A DNA stretch of 64,000 nt, from positions 44,118,047-44,182,046 of the forward strand of contig CM061918.1 in NCBI GenBank assembly GCA_031002005.1. The letters are read 5' to 3'. The notes below the pieces were generated by a model that was given only the letters and a program-made list of their open reading frames with translations, was not told where the DNA came from and did not search any database. This stretch comes from Vandiemenella viatica. Lineage: Eukaryota > Arthropoda > Insecta > Orthoptera > Morabidae. Below, piece after piece: positions 33,601-45,600 of the stretch (its first letter is position 1; each line of letters opens with the position of its first letter). Both the position numbers and the translations under genes were made by a program.

Positions 33601-36600
33601 TCCCTGATCCATTGTGCGGTGCCTCAACACTCTAAGCCATACTGGTGGGTTGTCAGCTTCCTCCTTTGCAGCTATTAATTCCTTGTTAGTTTTTCAAGTG
33701 TTCACTACTGCCTCACTATCTCTTAACTCTGTTGTATTCTAATATCTTGGTTCTCCGGGTAGAGCCGCGTCGATTTGTTAAAGCCTAACGTTTCTGCCAT
33801 CTGCTGTGGCTTTCATCAGAGGACTGTTTGTGAGTTGCCGCTATCGCCTTATACAGGGTGAGTTTTTTATCTTGAGACAACTAAATATCTCGAAAACTAC
33901 AAATCCGATCAAAAAAAGTGGGTAATAAAAATTGTTCGTCTCGACGGGGGACATCCGATGATACCAAATTTGACTCCCCACCCCCACCCCCTAGGGGTGG
34001 GGGAAGGGGGAGAAAAAAAACTTAAATAGGAACCCCCATTTTTTATTGCAGATTCTGATTCCCCGGAAAAAACTACCCCTATTTCACCCCCAATTCGAGT
34101 CATTTTGGTCGATAGATGGCGCTGCAATCGACAAAAATCAAAATAAGCAAAAATTCATTTAAAAAATGAGGATATCTCGTGAAATACACATCAGATCAGC
34201 AAAATACAAGTTAATGTGATTGATATTTTTCAAAAAACTATTCAATAACACCACCCACCTCCAAACTTGAGGGATGGGAATGGACATTATTTCAAAATGC
34301 ACTGATGCAAATTCTTTAGCAGATAGCGAAAGTCAAACATTACTTTTTGCGTTACCCAGGAACAACGACGTGGACGTAGTAATTTTCTGTTCCCTTTGGG
34401 GTGCTAGATTTAGGTGAGTCCCCTCGCCTCTCACCATCGGGGTGCTTGTTTTTGGTGAGTCCCCTCGCCTCTCACCATCGGGGTGCTTGTTTTTGGTGAG
34501 TCCCCTCGCCTCTCACCATCGGGGTGCTTGTTTTTGGTGAGTCCCCTCGCCTCTCACCATCGGGGTGCTTGTTTTTGGTGAGTCCCCTCGCCTCTCACGT
34601 GTTTGTTTCTAACAACAATTCTAAAGCAAGTGCTCGAAAATATCACCACCGACATCGATGCATTTATTTACCCGCTCTTGGAATGATTCGACGCAACTAA
34701 GAAGCATATCCGGCGTGATTTTTTGACAAGCGTTGGTAATTCGTTCAATCATGTTTTCAGGCGTTGTTGGCACTTCACTGTAAACTTCATTCTTCAAGTA
34801 TCCCCATAAAAAAAAATCAGGCGAAGTGAGATCTGGTGATCTTGCAGGCCACGGCACTGGACCTCCTCTTCCGATCCATCGACGATTGTACAGACGATCT
34901 AACACTTCCCGCGATCTTACAGCAAAATGTGCTGGACAACCGTCATGTTGAAACCACATTGTTTGTCGCACGTCTAAGGGTACGTCTTCAAGCAATGTTG
35001 GCAGTACGTCCTCTAAGAGTTGTTGATATTTCTCCCCATTGAAATGTCCATGGATAAAATGTGGACCAATAAGTTTGTCCCCAATTATCCCACACCAAAC
35101 ATTTACATTCCACGGACGCTGATGTTCAACTTGGCGTAACCAATGCGGGTTTTCCACACTCCAATAATGCATGTTGTGTCGATTAATGGTGCCGTGGTTA
35201 GTAAAAGTGGATTCATCCGAAAACAGTACTCGAGCAAAGAAATGGGGTTCTTCTTGTATTTTCTGTAGCGACCATCGGCAAAATGTCAATCGATTATCGA
35301 AATCATTGCCGTGAAGTTCTTGATGCAACGAAACATGGAACGGATGGTATTTTCTACGATGCAAAATCTGACAAACAGTAGTCTGAGAAATTCCTGATTC
35401 ACGACTTATTTGTCGAGTACTAATGTGAGGGTTATAAGCCACTGCAGCTAAAACTGCAACTTCGTTATTTTCTCCAGCTATCGTCCTTCGCCGCTTTCGT
35501 TTGTTTGTGTGCACACTTCCCTCCTGAGTGAACTGTTGGATAATACGGTAAAAAGAAGCGCGCGATCGAGGCTGGTCTGGAAAACGATGAGCATAAAGAT
35601 CAACAGCATTATCGATATTCTTGCGACATTCTCCATAAATGTAGACCATTTCAATTTTTTCTTGCAACGTTATAGCCTGCATTCTCATTGACACGTGCAA
35701 CAGAACGAAGTAAATAAATCAGAGATGTTATGAACGCTATGAAAGTACATCAAGTAATGAGAAAACTCTGAGAAATGAGCGACGATGTGAACGCAATGGA
35801 AGTACATCAAGTAATGAGAAAACTCTGAGAAATGCAGCGCCATCTATCGACCAAAATGACTCGAATTGGGGGTCAAATAGGGGTAGTTTTTTCCGGGGAA
35901 TCAGAATCTGCAATAAAAAATGGGGGTTCCTATTTAAGTTTTTTTTCTCCCCCTTCCCCCACCCCTAGGGGGTGGGGGTGGGGAGTCAAATTTGGTATCA
36001 TCGGATGTCCCCCGTCGAGACGAACAATTTTTATTACCCACTTTTTTTGATCGGATTTGTAGTTTTCGAGATATTTAGTTGTCTCAAGATAAAAAACTCA
36101 CCCTGTATAGTAGCAGGAAGCAAGCGCTTGACCACTGCGCCCAGAGTAGGCGGTAGGATGGGGCCGTTCGTCTAGTGTTTTCCTGAGCAAGTATGACCAA
36201 ATATGGTCAAGTTGCAAACCATTGTCGGCGTTAATGTTGTTCGGCTGTTTTTGTATTTCTAACGCTTCTCTTATACGCCTAGGCCACCATCTGCTTTCAG
36301 TGGCTATAACGCTGGTCTTATCGAATAAAATTGAATGGCCGCTATCGGCTGAATGTAGAACTACAGCAGGCTTGCTTGCATCATTATTTTCAAAATGCCT
36401 AATGTGTTCATTGAGCCTCTCCTTAACAGTGTGTCCTGTTTCCCCAGTGTATACTTTGCCGCAGCTACAAGGAATTTCATATACTTCTGGTGTTTGCAAA
36501 TGTTCTCTCTTGTCTTTAACGTTGGTCAGGATGCTGGATAATTTTCTGGGGGCTTTATATACGGGACGGATATTCTACTTTTTAAGCAGCCGACCAATTT

Positions 36601-39600
36601 TACCCGTAACTCCTTGGATGTATGGCAGAATGGCCACTGCCTTGTCAGGTGGTTTGTTGTTTTCCGCCGATGATGCTGCAGTGCGAGACAAAGTGGAGTG
36701 ATCCAGGCATGCCAAGGCTTTATTACAAGCAGCCACGCTGTAGCCATTGGCTAAAAACGTCTCCTTTAAATTTCTCTTTTCAACGGCCATACTCGCTTCA
36801 TCACATATCACGTGCGCGGAGCGTTAATGTTTTTAAAATTCCACTTTTGATCGCTGGATGATGGTGAGAGTCGGCGTGGAGGTACCGATTAGTATGTGTT
36901 GGTTTTCTGTATACTCGGTGGCCCAAGGAGCCATCATCATTTCTTGTAACTAAAACATCCAGGAAGGGGAGCTGGTTGTCGCTTTCAATCTCCATTGTAA
37001 ACTTAATCTTATCATGGGCTCTGTTTAAATGATCGAAGAAGACATGAAGCGATTCTATTCCATGGGGCCAGATGACAAATCTCACCCAAAGTGATGGTTT
37101 CAAGGGGGCGTTCTGGATAACTTCATCTTCGAAGGTTTCTATATATAAGTCGGCAACTACTGGAGACAGTGGGCTTCCCATGGCGGCTCCTTCCTTCTGT
37201 TGGTAGAATTGATTCTTGTACTGGAAGAAGGTAGTTTTCAGGCAAAACTCCATAAGCGAAGCCCATTCCAGTGGCAAGTTGAGCGATTCTAATCGCTCTC
37301 TGATTATATTAATGACCTCGTCTACTGGCACGTTTGTAAACAGCGACGTGACGTCGAAGCTGACAAGAATTTCATTTTCTTCTAGTCGTCTGTTCCTGAT
37401 GATTTCAATGAAGTGGGAGGAAGTTTTGATTGTGGAGGAAGAGTTCTTTAAGATCTTCAACTTTTCTGCTAAGTATCTGACCAATGGATGCGTAGGAGAT
37501 TGGAGAGCGCTGACGATAGGTCTCAGAGGTACACCGTCTTTGTGGATTTTTGGAAGGCCATAAAATCTAGGAGGGAGATTGTTGGAAGTAGTTAATCTTC
37601 TCTTTGCCTCAGGTTCAATTGATGTTTTGGTGGCTACGAGGCGTCTAATCTTTTGTAGAGGGCTGATTCTTAACTTCTCATACGTCTCGTCCTGCAAAAG
37701 CGTCTCCATCTTCCGATGGTATTCGTCAGAATACATGACAACAGAAGTGTTGCCTTTGTCAGCAGGTAAAATAACTGTATCATCCCTCTCTTTTAACTGC
37801 CGAAGGGCAATACGTTCTTCTCTAGTAATGTTCGGTGCAGGTGGCTTGCAGTTGATAAAATCTTCGCTGTGGCACTTCGGATCTCGTACGCATTGTCAGC
37901 AGTTAGGCACGAAACAGAGGACTCCACTGCAGCAATCACCTCGTCCGTCGGTATTTTGGCTGGTGTTATAGCGAAGTTAAGTCCTCTAGCGCGAACTGAA
38001 CTAGTAACGGCATCTAATGCTTCCTCAGTGAGATTGACTACACCCCGTTCTGAAATATTTGCTTGCTGCTAGGGATGCTGCTGATCAGCTAATTTCGAAA
38101 ATTTCATGAGCTGCCTCTTCCTCGTTTTTTCAAAGGTGTCATATGCTTGATTCCACTGCAGTTTGTCCAGCTTGGTCCAGTCACTGGCGCTTAAGACGTT
38201 ACTGAGGAATAAGTGCAGGTTGAAGATTCTAACTTCCAATGCTGCTAACTCCCATTTGGTGGATACATTCACGGAGCAGTGTCTGAGAGCTCTTCTTCAG
38301 GATTTGGTGGGCTGTCGGCGTCTGCACGTGATGTTTGATCATGACAAAAGCTGGGAGGACGTCTTTATCATGGCCCCTACAAAGAAAGGCTAGATGGCTA
38401 AGCCTCGTGTTCCTCTTCTGCCTTAGTGATCCAAACAGTCTAGTTGATTTAAAAATATTCTCCCCGTAGAGATTCATCAAATGATTACGAAGGCTTCCGC
38501 GGTCACTGTATGTAATATCTTGGTTCTCCGGGTGGAGCCGCATCGATTTTTTAAAACCTAACGTTTCTGCCATCTCGCTGTGGCTTTTATCAAAGGACTG
38601 TTTGTGAGTTGCCACTATCGCCTTATATAGTAGCAGGAAGCAAGCGCTAGACCGCCGCGGTGACGTAATCGCGCCCAGTGTAGGCGGTAGGATGGGGCCG
38701 TTCGTCTTGTGTTTTCCTGAGCAAGTATTGTCAAATATGGTCAAGTTGCAAACCATTGTCGGCGTTAGAAATAGAAATACAAAAACAGCCGAACAACATT
38801 AATGCCGACAATGGTTTACAACTTGACCATATTTGACCATACTTGCTCAGGAAAACACAAGACGAACGGCCCCATCCTACCGCCTACACTGGGCGCGATG
38901 ACGTCACCGCGGCGGTCTAACGCTTGCTTCCTGCTACTATATAAGGCGATAGTGGCAACTCACAAACAGTCCTCTGATGAAAGCCACAGCAAATGGCAGA
39001 AACGTTAGGTTTTAACAAATCGACGCCGCTCCACCCGAAGAACCAAGATATTACATACAGTGACCGCGGAAGCCTTCATAATCATGTGTTGTATTCTCTT
39101 GTTATCTGCCTCTTTAACCTCCTAACTTCCCTATTATGATATGTTGGTTCTTTACTATTTTTTATTTTTTATTTGGTTTAAAAATTGTTTCTCCTGCAAT
39201 TCTCTTTGAATTGTCCTCACTTCAATTCCACGGTACTTGGGACTTCCTTTCATATATTTCCCCTAAAATCTCTCTTTAGTTTTGAAATATGTGGTTTTTT
39301 ATAACTATACTTACTACCACATTCAGTTTTGGCCACTAGTTTATTAAAGCCTTTAATATCCATCAAAACTGCTTCATGATTACTTGTTCCTTCAGTTTCT
39401 TGAGACCCAACAAGATATTCCTCAGGCTTTATTAGGAATATGTCCAGCATATTTGGTCCCTTGTGTTCTGCTCTACCTCTTCCCTTACTAATGTTTTCCT
39501 TTTTTTCAAATTTCTGTTCCATTGTGTTATTAATTTTACTTTTTGCCCAGTTAACACCTGCTGAATTTAAATCCCCATCAATAATAACATATGTGCAACC

Positions 39601-42600
39601 TTTAAACTCCGAATATTTATTTAGTTTCTTCTCAAGAGCCTCATCTTAATCATTGATTCTTCCACTGCTGAAGCAGCTAGCATCCTAAATTTTTCTTTTT
39701 ATGACCCCAAAAATCTAACCCTAGCAACTCATGGTTGTGACCTAAAAAAAACCAGTGAGTTATAGCAGTATTTGCTAACCAATATGAATACCCTTCCACC
39801 TCCTATATCTCTGCAGTATACACTATAACCATTGAGGAAAACCTCATTATCTAGCACTCCTTCCTTTAATTAACACTCTATTGCTTTTACCCTGTGTTTT
39901 ATCTATCTCTATTAAATTACTACACTGTATAACTTTGCCATCTACAGTTAACAAGTAGTTTTATAACTGGCTTTGAGACGTTTTCAGCGTTATCCTTTAC
40001 CTTCCCAGTTTTGACCTGGTTTCTTTAATCATTTTCAACTATTTCTTTGGCTCTTATGCTTTTTATTATTTGTAAACACATCATGGATGCCAATGGTATC
40101 ATCTTCAAGTACCTTTGACATGTCTGGGCTGCAGCGAATGTAAGACGGGTGGCAAATTTTTGTGATACTTGAAAATTAAACGAGCTCAAGTTATCAATAA
40201 AAACTTAATTTCTTGTACCTTATGCTGTAACAAAGTATGTGAGTTTTGATTTGGCTCAGGCTGCATTTCAACCTAACCACAACCGGGCTAGTATATTGAA
40301 ACCTAAAAATTAAATGAGTTTAAATTATTAATAAGTGTACCAAATTACAGATTTATCGTGTGTTCAGTCTTATTGCATATGGGCCCTGGTTGGTTCTGAT
40401 CCAGTTTTGAAGATGATAAAAGAAATTAGAATTGGACAGCTACATTAATAATCACTGTAATAATTAGCAATTGACTACAATGAGTTAAGTTTGTCCCAAG
40501 AATTTTTTAGAACTGTTTAATTTAATGAGGTTCTACATTTCTGCAGGACTTCTTGGAACTTGTAAAAAATGCTGAAAATGTTGACACTGATCAATCTCCA
40601 GCAAGTATTTTTGTCAAGGAAGAAGAATTGCTCAACCTTAATGCTGGAGACAAGGTAAGAGACTATTTAGTTGTTTTTCTGACTGCAACAGAAATATACA
40701 ATAAGTATACGAAGTTTCACAAATTGTATTTTGGTAATGGTTTCACCGATATGTAACTGTACCGATCCAGTGAGATTTTATTGAAATTGCTCATAGAAAT
40801 AGCTTATGTGATTGGTCAGAGTATAGAATACAGACACATAAGTTTTAAACTTCATGATGATACTGTAAATTACAGGCATTATGCTAAAACAAATGAAAAT
40901 ATTTTATCAAAACTGCACATTGTGATATCATTGGATAATATATGGTGTATCTTTCAGCCAGAATAGTAACATAGTTATTGAAATTACAGGGGTCCAAACC
41001 ATAAATTTTCATAATTTTGCCAATCTGCTAGAATCTCACAAACTAAATAACACAGCTCTTTTAAACTTCTCATAGTGATAATAACTTATCACATTAGTTA
41101 CCATATAGGATGCTAAATTTTGAGCAGTCTGGTAACTCGGTGATTAAGACGCTTGGTTTCAAAAAGTTCGCTGCTCCGGTTCCGGGTTGAAAACCGGCAG
41201 GCGCAAGAATTTTTAAGAATTGTGGTTGATCATATGAGCAACACCAGGTCGTTCCGTAGTTTGGATACCACGTTAAACTGGACGTCGTGGAGGAAAGGAA
41301 CTAGCCACCCTACCTCTAACACAGTGGCTTAGTTTGCCTCCTTTGGGAGGTTCCAACCAACCTTTGTGTTGTGGACTAATTTACGTTTTTACTTAATTTT
41401 ATGTAAATAGATTGCCTTCTGCGAACAACTGTTTTGATATATGTTGTTTATTCAACACCAGACATGATTCACCATTGTGGTGGGGGCCATAATCAGTTGA
41501 TACCTCACACCATAAGGAAAAACACATCTGGTATTTAAAAAATAAAATCATCAAAACAGTTTTTTGTAGGTTGCATTTTATCTGCATAAAATTTATTGCT
41601 CAGCAACTGTGGATGATGGAAAGCAACCAGGTAAATATAGGATACTTTTTGTTTACATTGGTAATATAGTTCTTGGTTATATAGAGGCCACACCTATAAA
41701 TTTTTGAATTTTTCTCTTTGTGTGGATGCTTCAGCAAAACTGTATATAGTGATAGCTTACATTATATTTGGGTATGACATCAACAAACTGAGAAACAAAA
41801 ACTGGTTCACCAATTGTTCCTTAAACGAATCTAGTCATTTAATATTTTCTGTCACAGTTCTTCTAGCATATGAGATATTTAAGATAACTAACCTTATATG
41901 CATGGTGATAGTATGTTAAAATTGTACAAACCATAATAGATCAACTTTGTGATTAAATTTTTTATTTCATAGTTCATATACATGCAAATGAAAAAATATG
42001 TTTGTAGATGCGTCAAGCAGCACCATCTTAAAAATTGTTTGCAGAGAAGATATGTTAAGAAGATTGAAGTGTGCCTGTCAGTTGTTGAATAAGTACAGAG
42101 AGAGGAACTGCAGCATACCAAATTAATTTACAAATATCTCAGTAAAAGAGAGGCTTTACCCAAGTGGTTGAGCAGAAACCAAGAAAACCAAACATGTTGG
42201 ATATCTTCCTAATAAATCCTGATGATAACCTTATCGGGTGTCAAGTAACTGAAGGATAATTAATAACAATACAGTTCTGATGGATATAAGGGGATTCAAT
42301 AAACCAGTGGCCAGAATTGAAGGGGGAAATAGATACATTTATAAACAAGCATACATTTTCGAACTGAAAAGATATTTCTGGATTAATTTAATTAAATGGA
42401 AGAATGGCACAAGTACAATAGATACAGATACAAAAGGGCACAGAGCAATGTCAAAATTGTATGATTTAAAAAGAAAAAATCATTTAATATTATTTAGTTC
42501 TAAGTTTTGATTGTTTTTAATTATAATTGATTGTGTTGGCCCTTGTGTGTTGTTCTGAAAATGATAGTGACCACTTTTTTTTGGGCAAGAATTTTCTCAG

Positions 42601-45600
42601 TAGCTTATTAAATGTTTCTCTAGCAGCAGCCAGCAGTGTTGCTTGGATTTTCACTAAGATAAAGCTGCACAAATCTTAACAAATGTGTCTTGATAAATTT
42701 CAGTAAATGTTTCTGTAAGTAAAAGTAATATGCAACTTAAGCTTTCTCATTTAAATATCCTTATCACAGTTGAGAATATTAATAATTCTAGAGGGGAATA
42801 CTCACTTGGTGACACTTTAAACCAGCAATTTTTAAATCTGTTGAACGTTGACATATAATTACCAGGTAATACTGCAACATGTATACACCAACATAAATTA
42901 TGAAAGAAATGTAGAAATTTTATGGTGTCTACCTCCTGAATTGACTGGCCTACAAATTTTGTATGCAAGTCTGCTGTTAATCTGGATTGGGGAGATGTAG
43001 GCCCAATACCAAATAGCACTAGCAGAGGAAGGAAAGTTTGTAGAGATTTTTTGTGGTTGTTTGCTTAATATATGATAGCAGTTATTAAGAACGATATGTA
43101 GGTGACGAATATAACTGAGAAATGAGATGAGAAGATTTTGTGGAAGGAAATGAGGTGGAACAAGTGTTAGTGGGCCTTGAGGACATACTGGAAGTTGTGG
43201 GTCACATCTAGACACAGGAAGTTTTACAGTAAGGCCATTTAGTGCAATATTAAGTGAAAGATGAAATTGGACACACAGGATGTGAGATCTTAGTATACAA
43301 AGGTGGGAAGTGTGGAAAAGGTAAAGGCAAAGATATTTCTCAAATAGTGATGGGGGAGATTAATAATGATATACATGATGGTAGCTCAAAAAGTGGCCAT
43401 ATTAATATCACACCACAGTATTATGTCCTACTCCATTGCTGCTGGTCTTGTTTTAATCTGTGTGACATGTTTTGGGTTTTCAACTGAAACAGAAGATGGA
43501 TAATTTACAGAATGATATTAAAAACAATACTGAACCCGATATAGATCCTCGTGGTGTTCCATATTTTATAAGATTCAGGTTGTGCAACATTAAAATGTTC
43601 CATTGATACTTTTCTCTTTCTGTTAAGTGATGCCAGGATTGTTCCTACCGTAATATCTGTAGTGTTGACCCAAGTGCCATTACCTACACCACAACCACCC
43701 TTTCCGTGTATATCCTGGCTAGCTTCAAAGCTCACATGAAAAAATGCAAGAAAAATATCTTGCTTGTTTTATTTTAATATCAATTTTTGTATACTTTTTC
43801 TTTCAGGAAAGTGAAGATGAAGATGCCTATGTTGCTGCACAAGAAAATATTCTGAGACAAACAGTTGAATTTAATGAGAGCATCATAGAACCATTAGTCA
43901 CAGTTGAAACGTGAGTAGCTCATTTTAGCTATGTACGTTTATGTTCCTTCCTGAAAAAAAAAAGTTGAGCAAAGGAAATCACATGACTTGAACATCACAT
44001 TTAACAAATTGTATTAATTTTGGGCAGTCATCTTGGTTTAGCTGCTCCAGTTTATTTTTCTGGTTTAAGATCTGGTGATATCTAAGATCTGTTAAACTGT
44101 GGGATGTAAAGAGGGACAATCGATAGGTATTTTATACATTTTTTCCACCATAATTATAAATATGGAAAGAAATAGGAACCATCTGCTACCACAAGTGAGA
44201 AAAAAGAAAATAATATGAACATGTAACAGACTGAATTTTTCTGATCAGTTTCAGAATGTGGAATTCACGGGTTGTTAGGTAGATACTTCCTTTCGTAGTT
44301 TAATATGGCCTATTAAGTGTTTTGGATTAAAACGAAAAATGACAAATGATGGCTACCTCGCTGCTGTTTAAAACAAATCATTATCTTGTGAAACTTCTTT
44401 CATTACACATTAAACAAATCTTCTCTCATTTTTTCAACACTGAATATTTATTATAGTATCGAATCTCTCACAAAGTTAAATTTTTTTTTAATACAACAGT
44501 TTTCAAGTCAACCTTCTTCTATTACAACCATTAAATAACATCCATAAATACAGTCAGCGATGTTCATTGCATAACTGTTTGTCTTAAAGGTCAGCAAACT
44601 TGACCATTATTTTACTATCATTTACCCAATTCATTTCACCATTCGCTGTCGCTATGTTGTTATCTTACGAGGTGGTCATTGACCATTGTTGATTAATTGT
44701 GTAAAAGATTAGAGGAGTTCAGTGAGGGTAATTCAATTTATGATCAACAATGCATAGTTAAAGTAGGTGAAGTCAAAAACAGGAGAAATCAACCTGAATC
44801 AGAAGTATATAAAATATTTGAGTGTATTAAATTAATGAGAACAAAACCACCGGTTACAGTAAGATGTGGAAAGGCAAAGAAAGAAAGAAGAGAATATGTG
44901 GTTATTGTAGGCCATACACAGAACCACAGGAATAGGAGGCGGGGGTGTGATTAAGAGCAGTACGTGAAAGTAAATCTGCTCACATCACCTACACTCGAAG
45001 AAACTGTTGGAAACAAGGATAACTCAGATGGCATGAATTGTAAAATGAGGAATTGAGTTATTGTGTGTGTTTGCATGTACTGCAACAAAATAAGGATTTA
45101 ATTTAATTCCAATGGAGCATATGTTCTGTTGGAGTTTTTCTACTCACTTAGTTTTGCATGTGACATATTTTTATTTTAAATTCTTTCAGTGCAATTTGCC
45201 AACTTCTTTCACTTTTTGCAAATTTAATTTCTGTGAGCTTTTTAAGTATTTACATTAGTAATTTATTTCAAACCCCGTTTCCCTTGCCTACAATGGAAAA
45301 TTTTGTCACTAGGATGCCTGAAATGAAGTGCTAGTTTATGGTAATGGTAATCTCTTCACATCCACATACAACTCCTAATTCTTCTACCAATATCCATACA
45401 GGTTTCATGACTAATAATTAAGGTTGTGGTAGGTGTTAGACATCATGCACAATCAGCTCTCTCTATCATATTGCAAATATACTCTATGGCAGGGGTGGCC
45501 AACCCAAATGATCTCATGGGCCACTTTGGAAATAGGTCACAACATTTCCTACTATTTGACAAAATTTTATTTTAGTAAAAGTCTCAATATTTTCGAGATT

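Larger units (their letters stand above)
33854..36105 (-). mobile_element. Intact mariner-superfamily transposon with 273 bp TIRs
   Basis: Terminal inverted repeats 33854-34126 and 35833-36105 have the same length and differ, by eye, at a single base (C versus G in the TATTTCACCCCC block). Ends are CAGGGTGAGTTTTTTATC. TA is present on both sides, and the unoccupied sequence CGCCTTATATAGTAGC is preserved in the sister terminal repeat at about 38620, proving a clean insertion into the Penelope element. It contains one open transposase gene, a 41 bp minisatellite and a 62 bp direct duplication (about 35730-35836). Confidence 0.95.
33741..39086 (-). mobile_element. Penelope-like element, split by a mariner; 11 bp TSD
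   Basis: Flanked by TGTTGTATTCT at 33730-33740 and 39087-39097. Without the mariner (33854-36105 plus one TA) it is about 3.09 kb. The gene reads leftwards: N-terminal region, reverse transcriptase, then a GIY-YIG endonuclease. Terminal repeats of about 270-300 bp occur at the left end (33741-36240, interrupted) and near the right end (about 38510-38766), both in minus orientation, with an inverted copy at about 38788-39086. This direct-plus-inverted arrangement is typical of Penelope elements. Each repeat holds a hammerhead-like core. Confidence 0.92.
40655..43806. other. Zinc-finger intron 2
   Basis: Holds a SINE (41125-41400) and a CR1 fragment (42195-42450), listed separately. A minus-strand frame at 43735-43505 and others at 43215-42747 could not be identified. 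Confidence 0.5.

Noticed and set aside
33370..33678. 102-codon plus-strand frame rich in Cys and hydrophobic residues
   Set aside because: No domain, no splice context, and antisense to the CR1-like fragment; probably chance or an inserted repeat.
34398..34598. Regular 41 bp repeats resembling a CRISPR array
   Set aside because: Units are contiguous without variable spacers and lie inside a eukaryotic mariner; it is a minisatellite.
36222..36701. 159-codon plus-strand frame, and others at 37216-37971
   Set aside because: Antisense shadows of the Penelope reverse transcriptase and GIY-YIG region.
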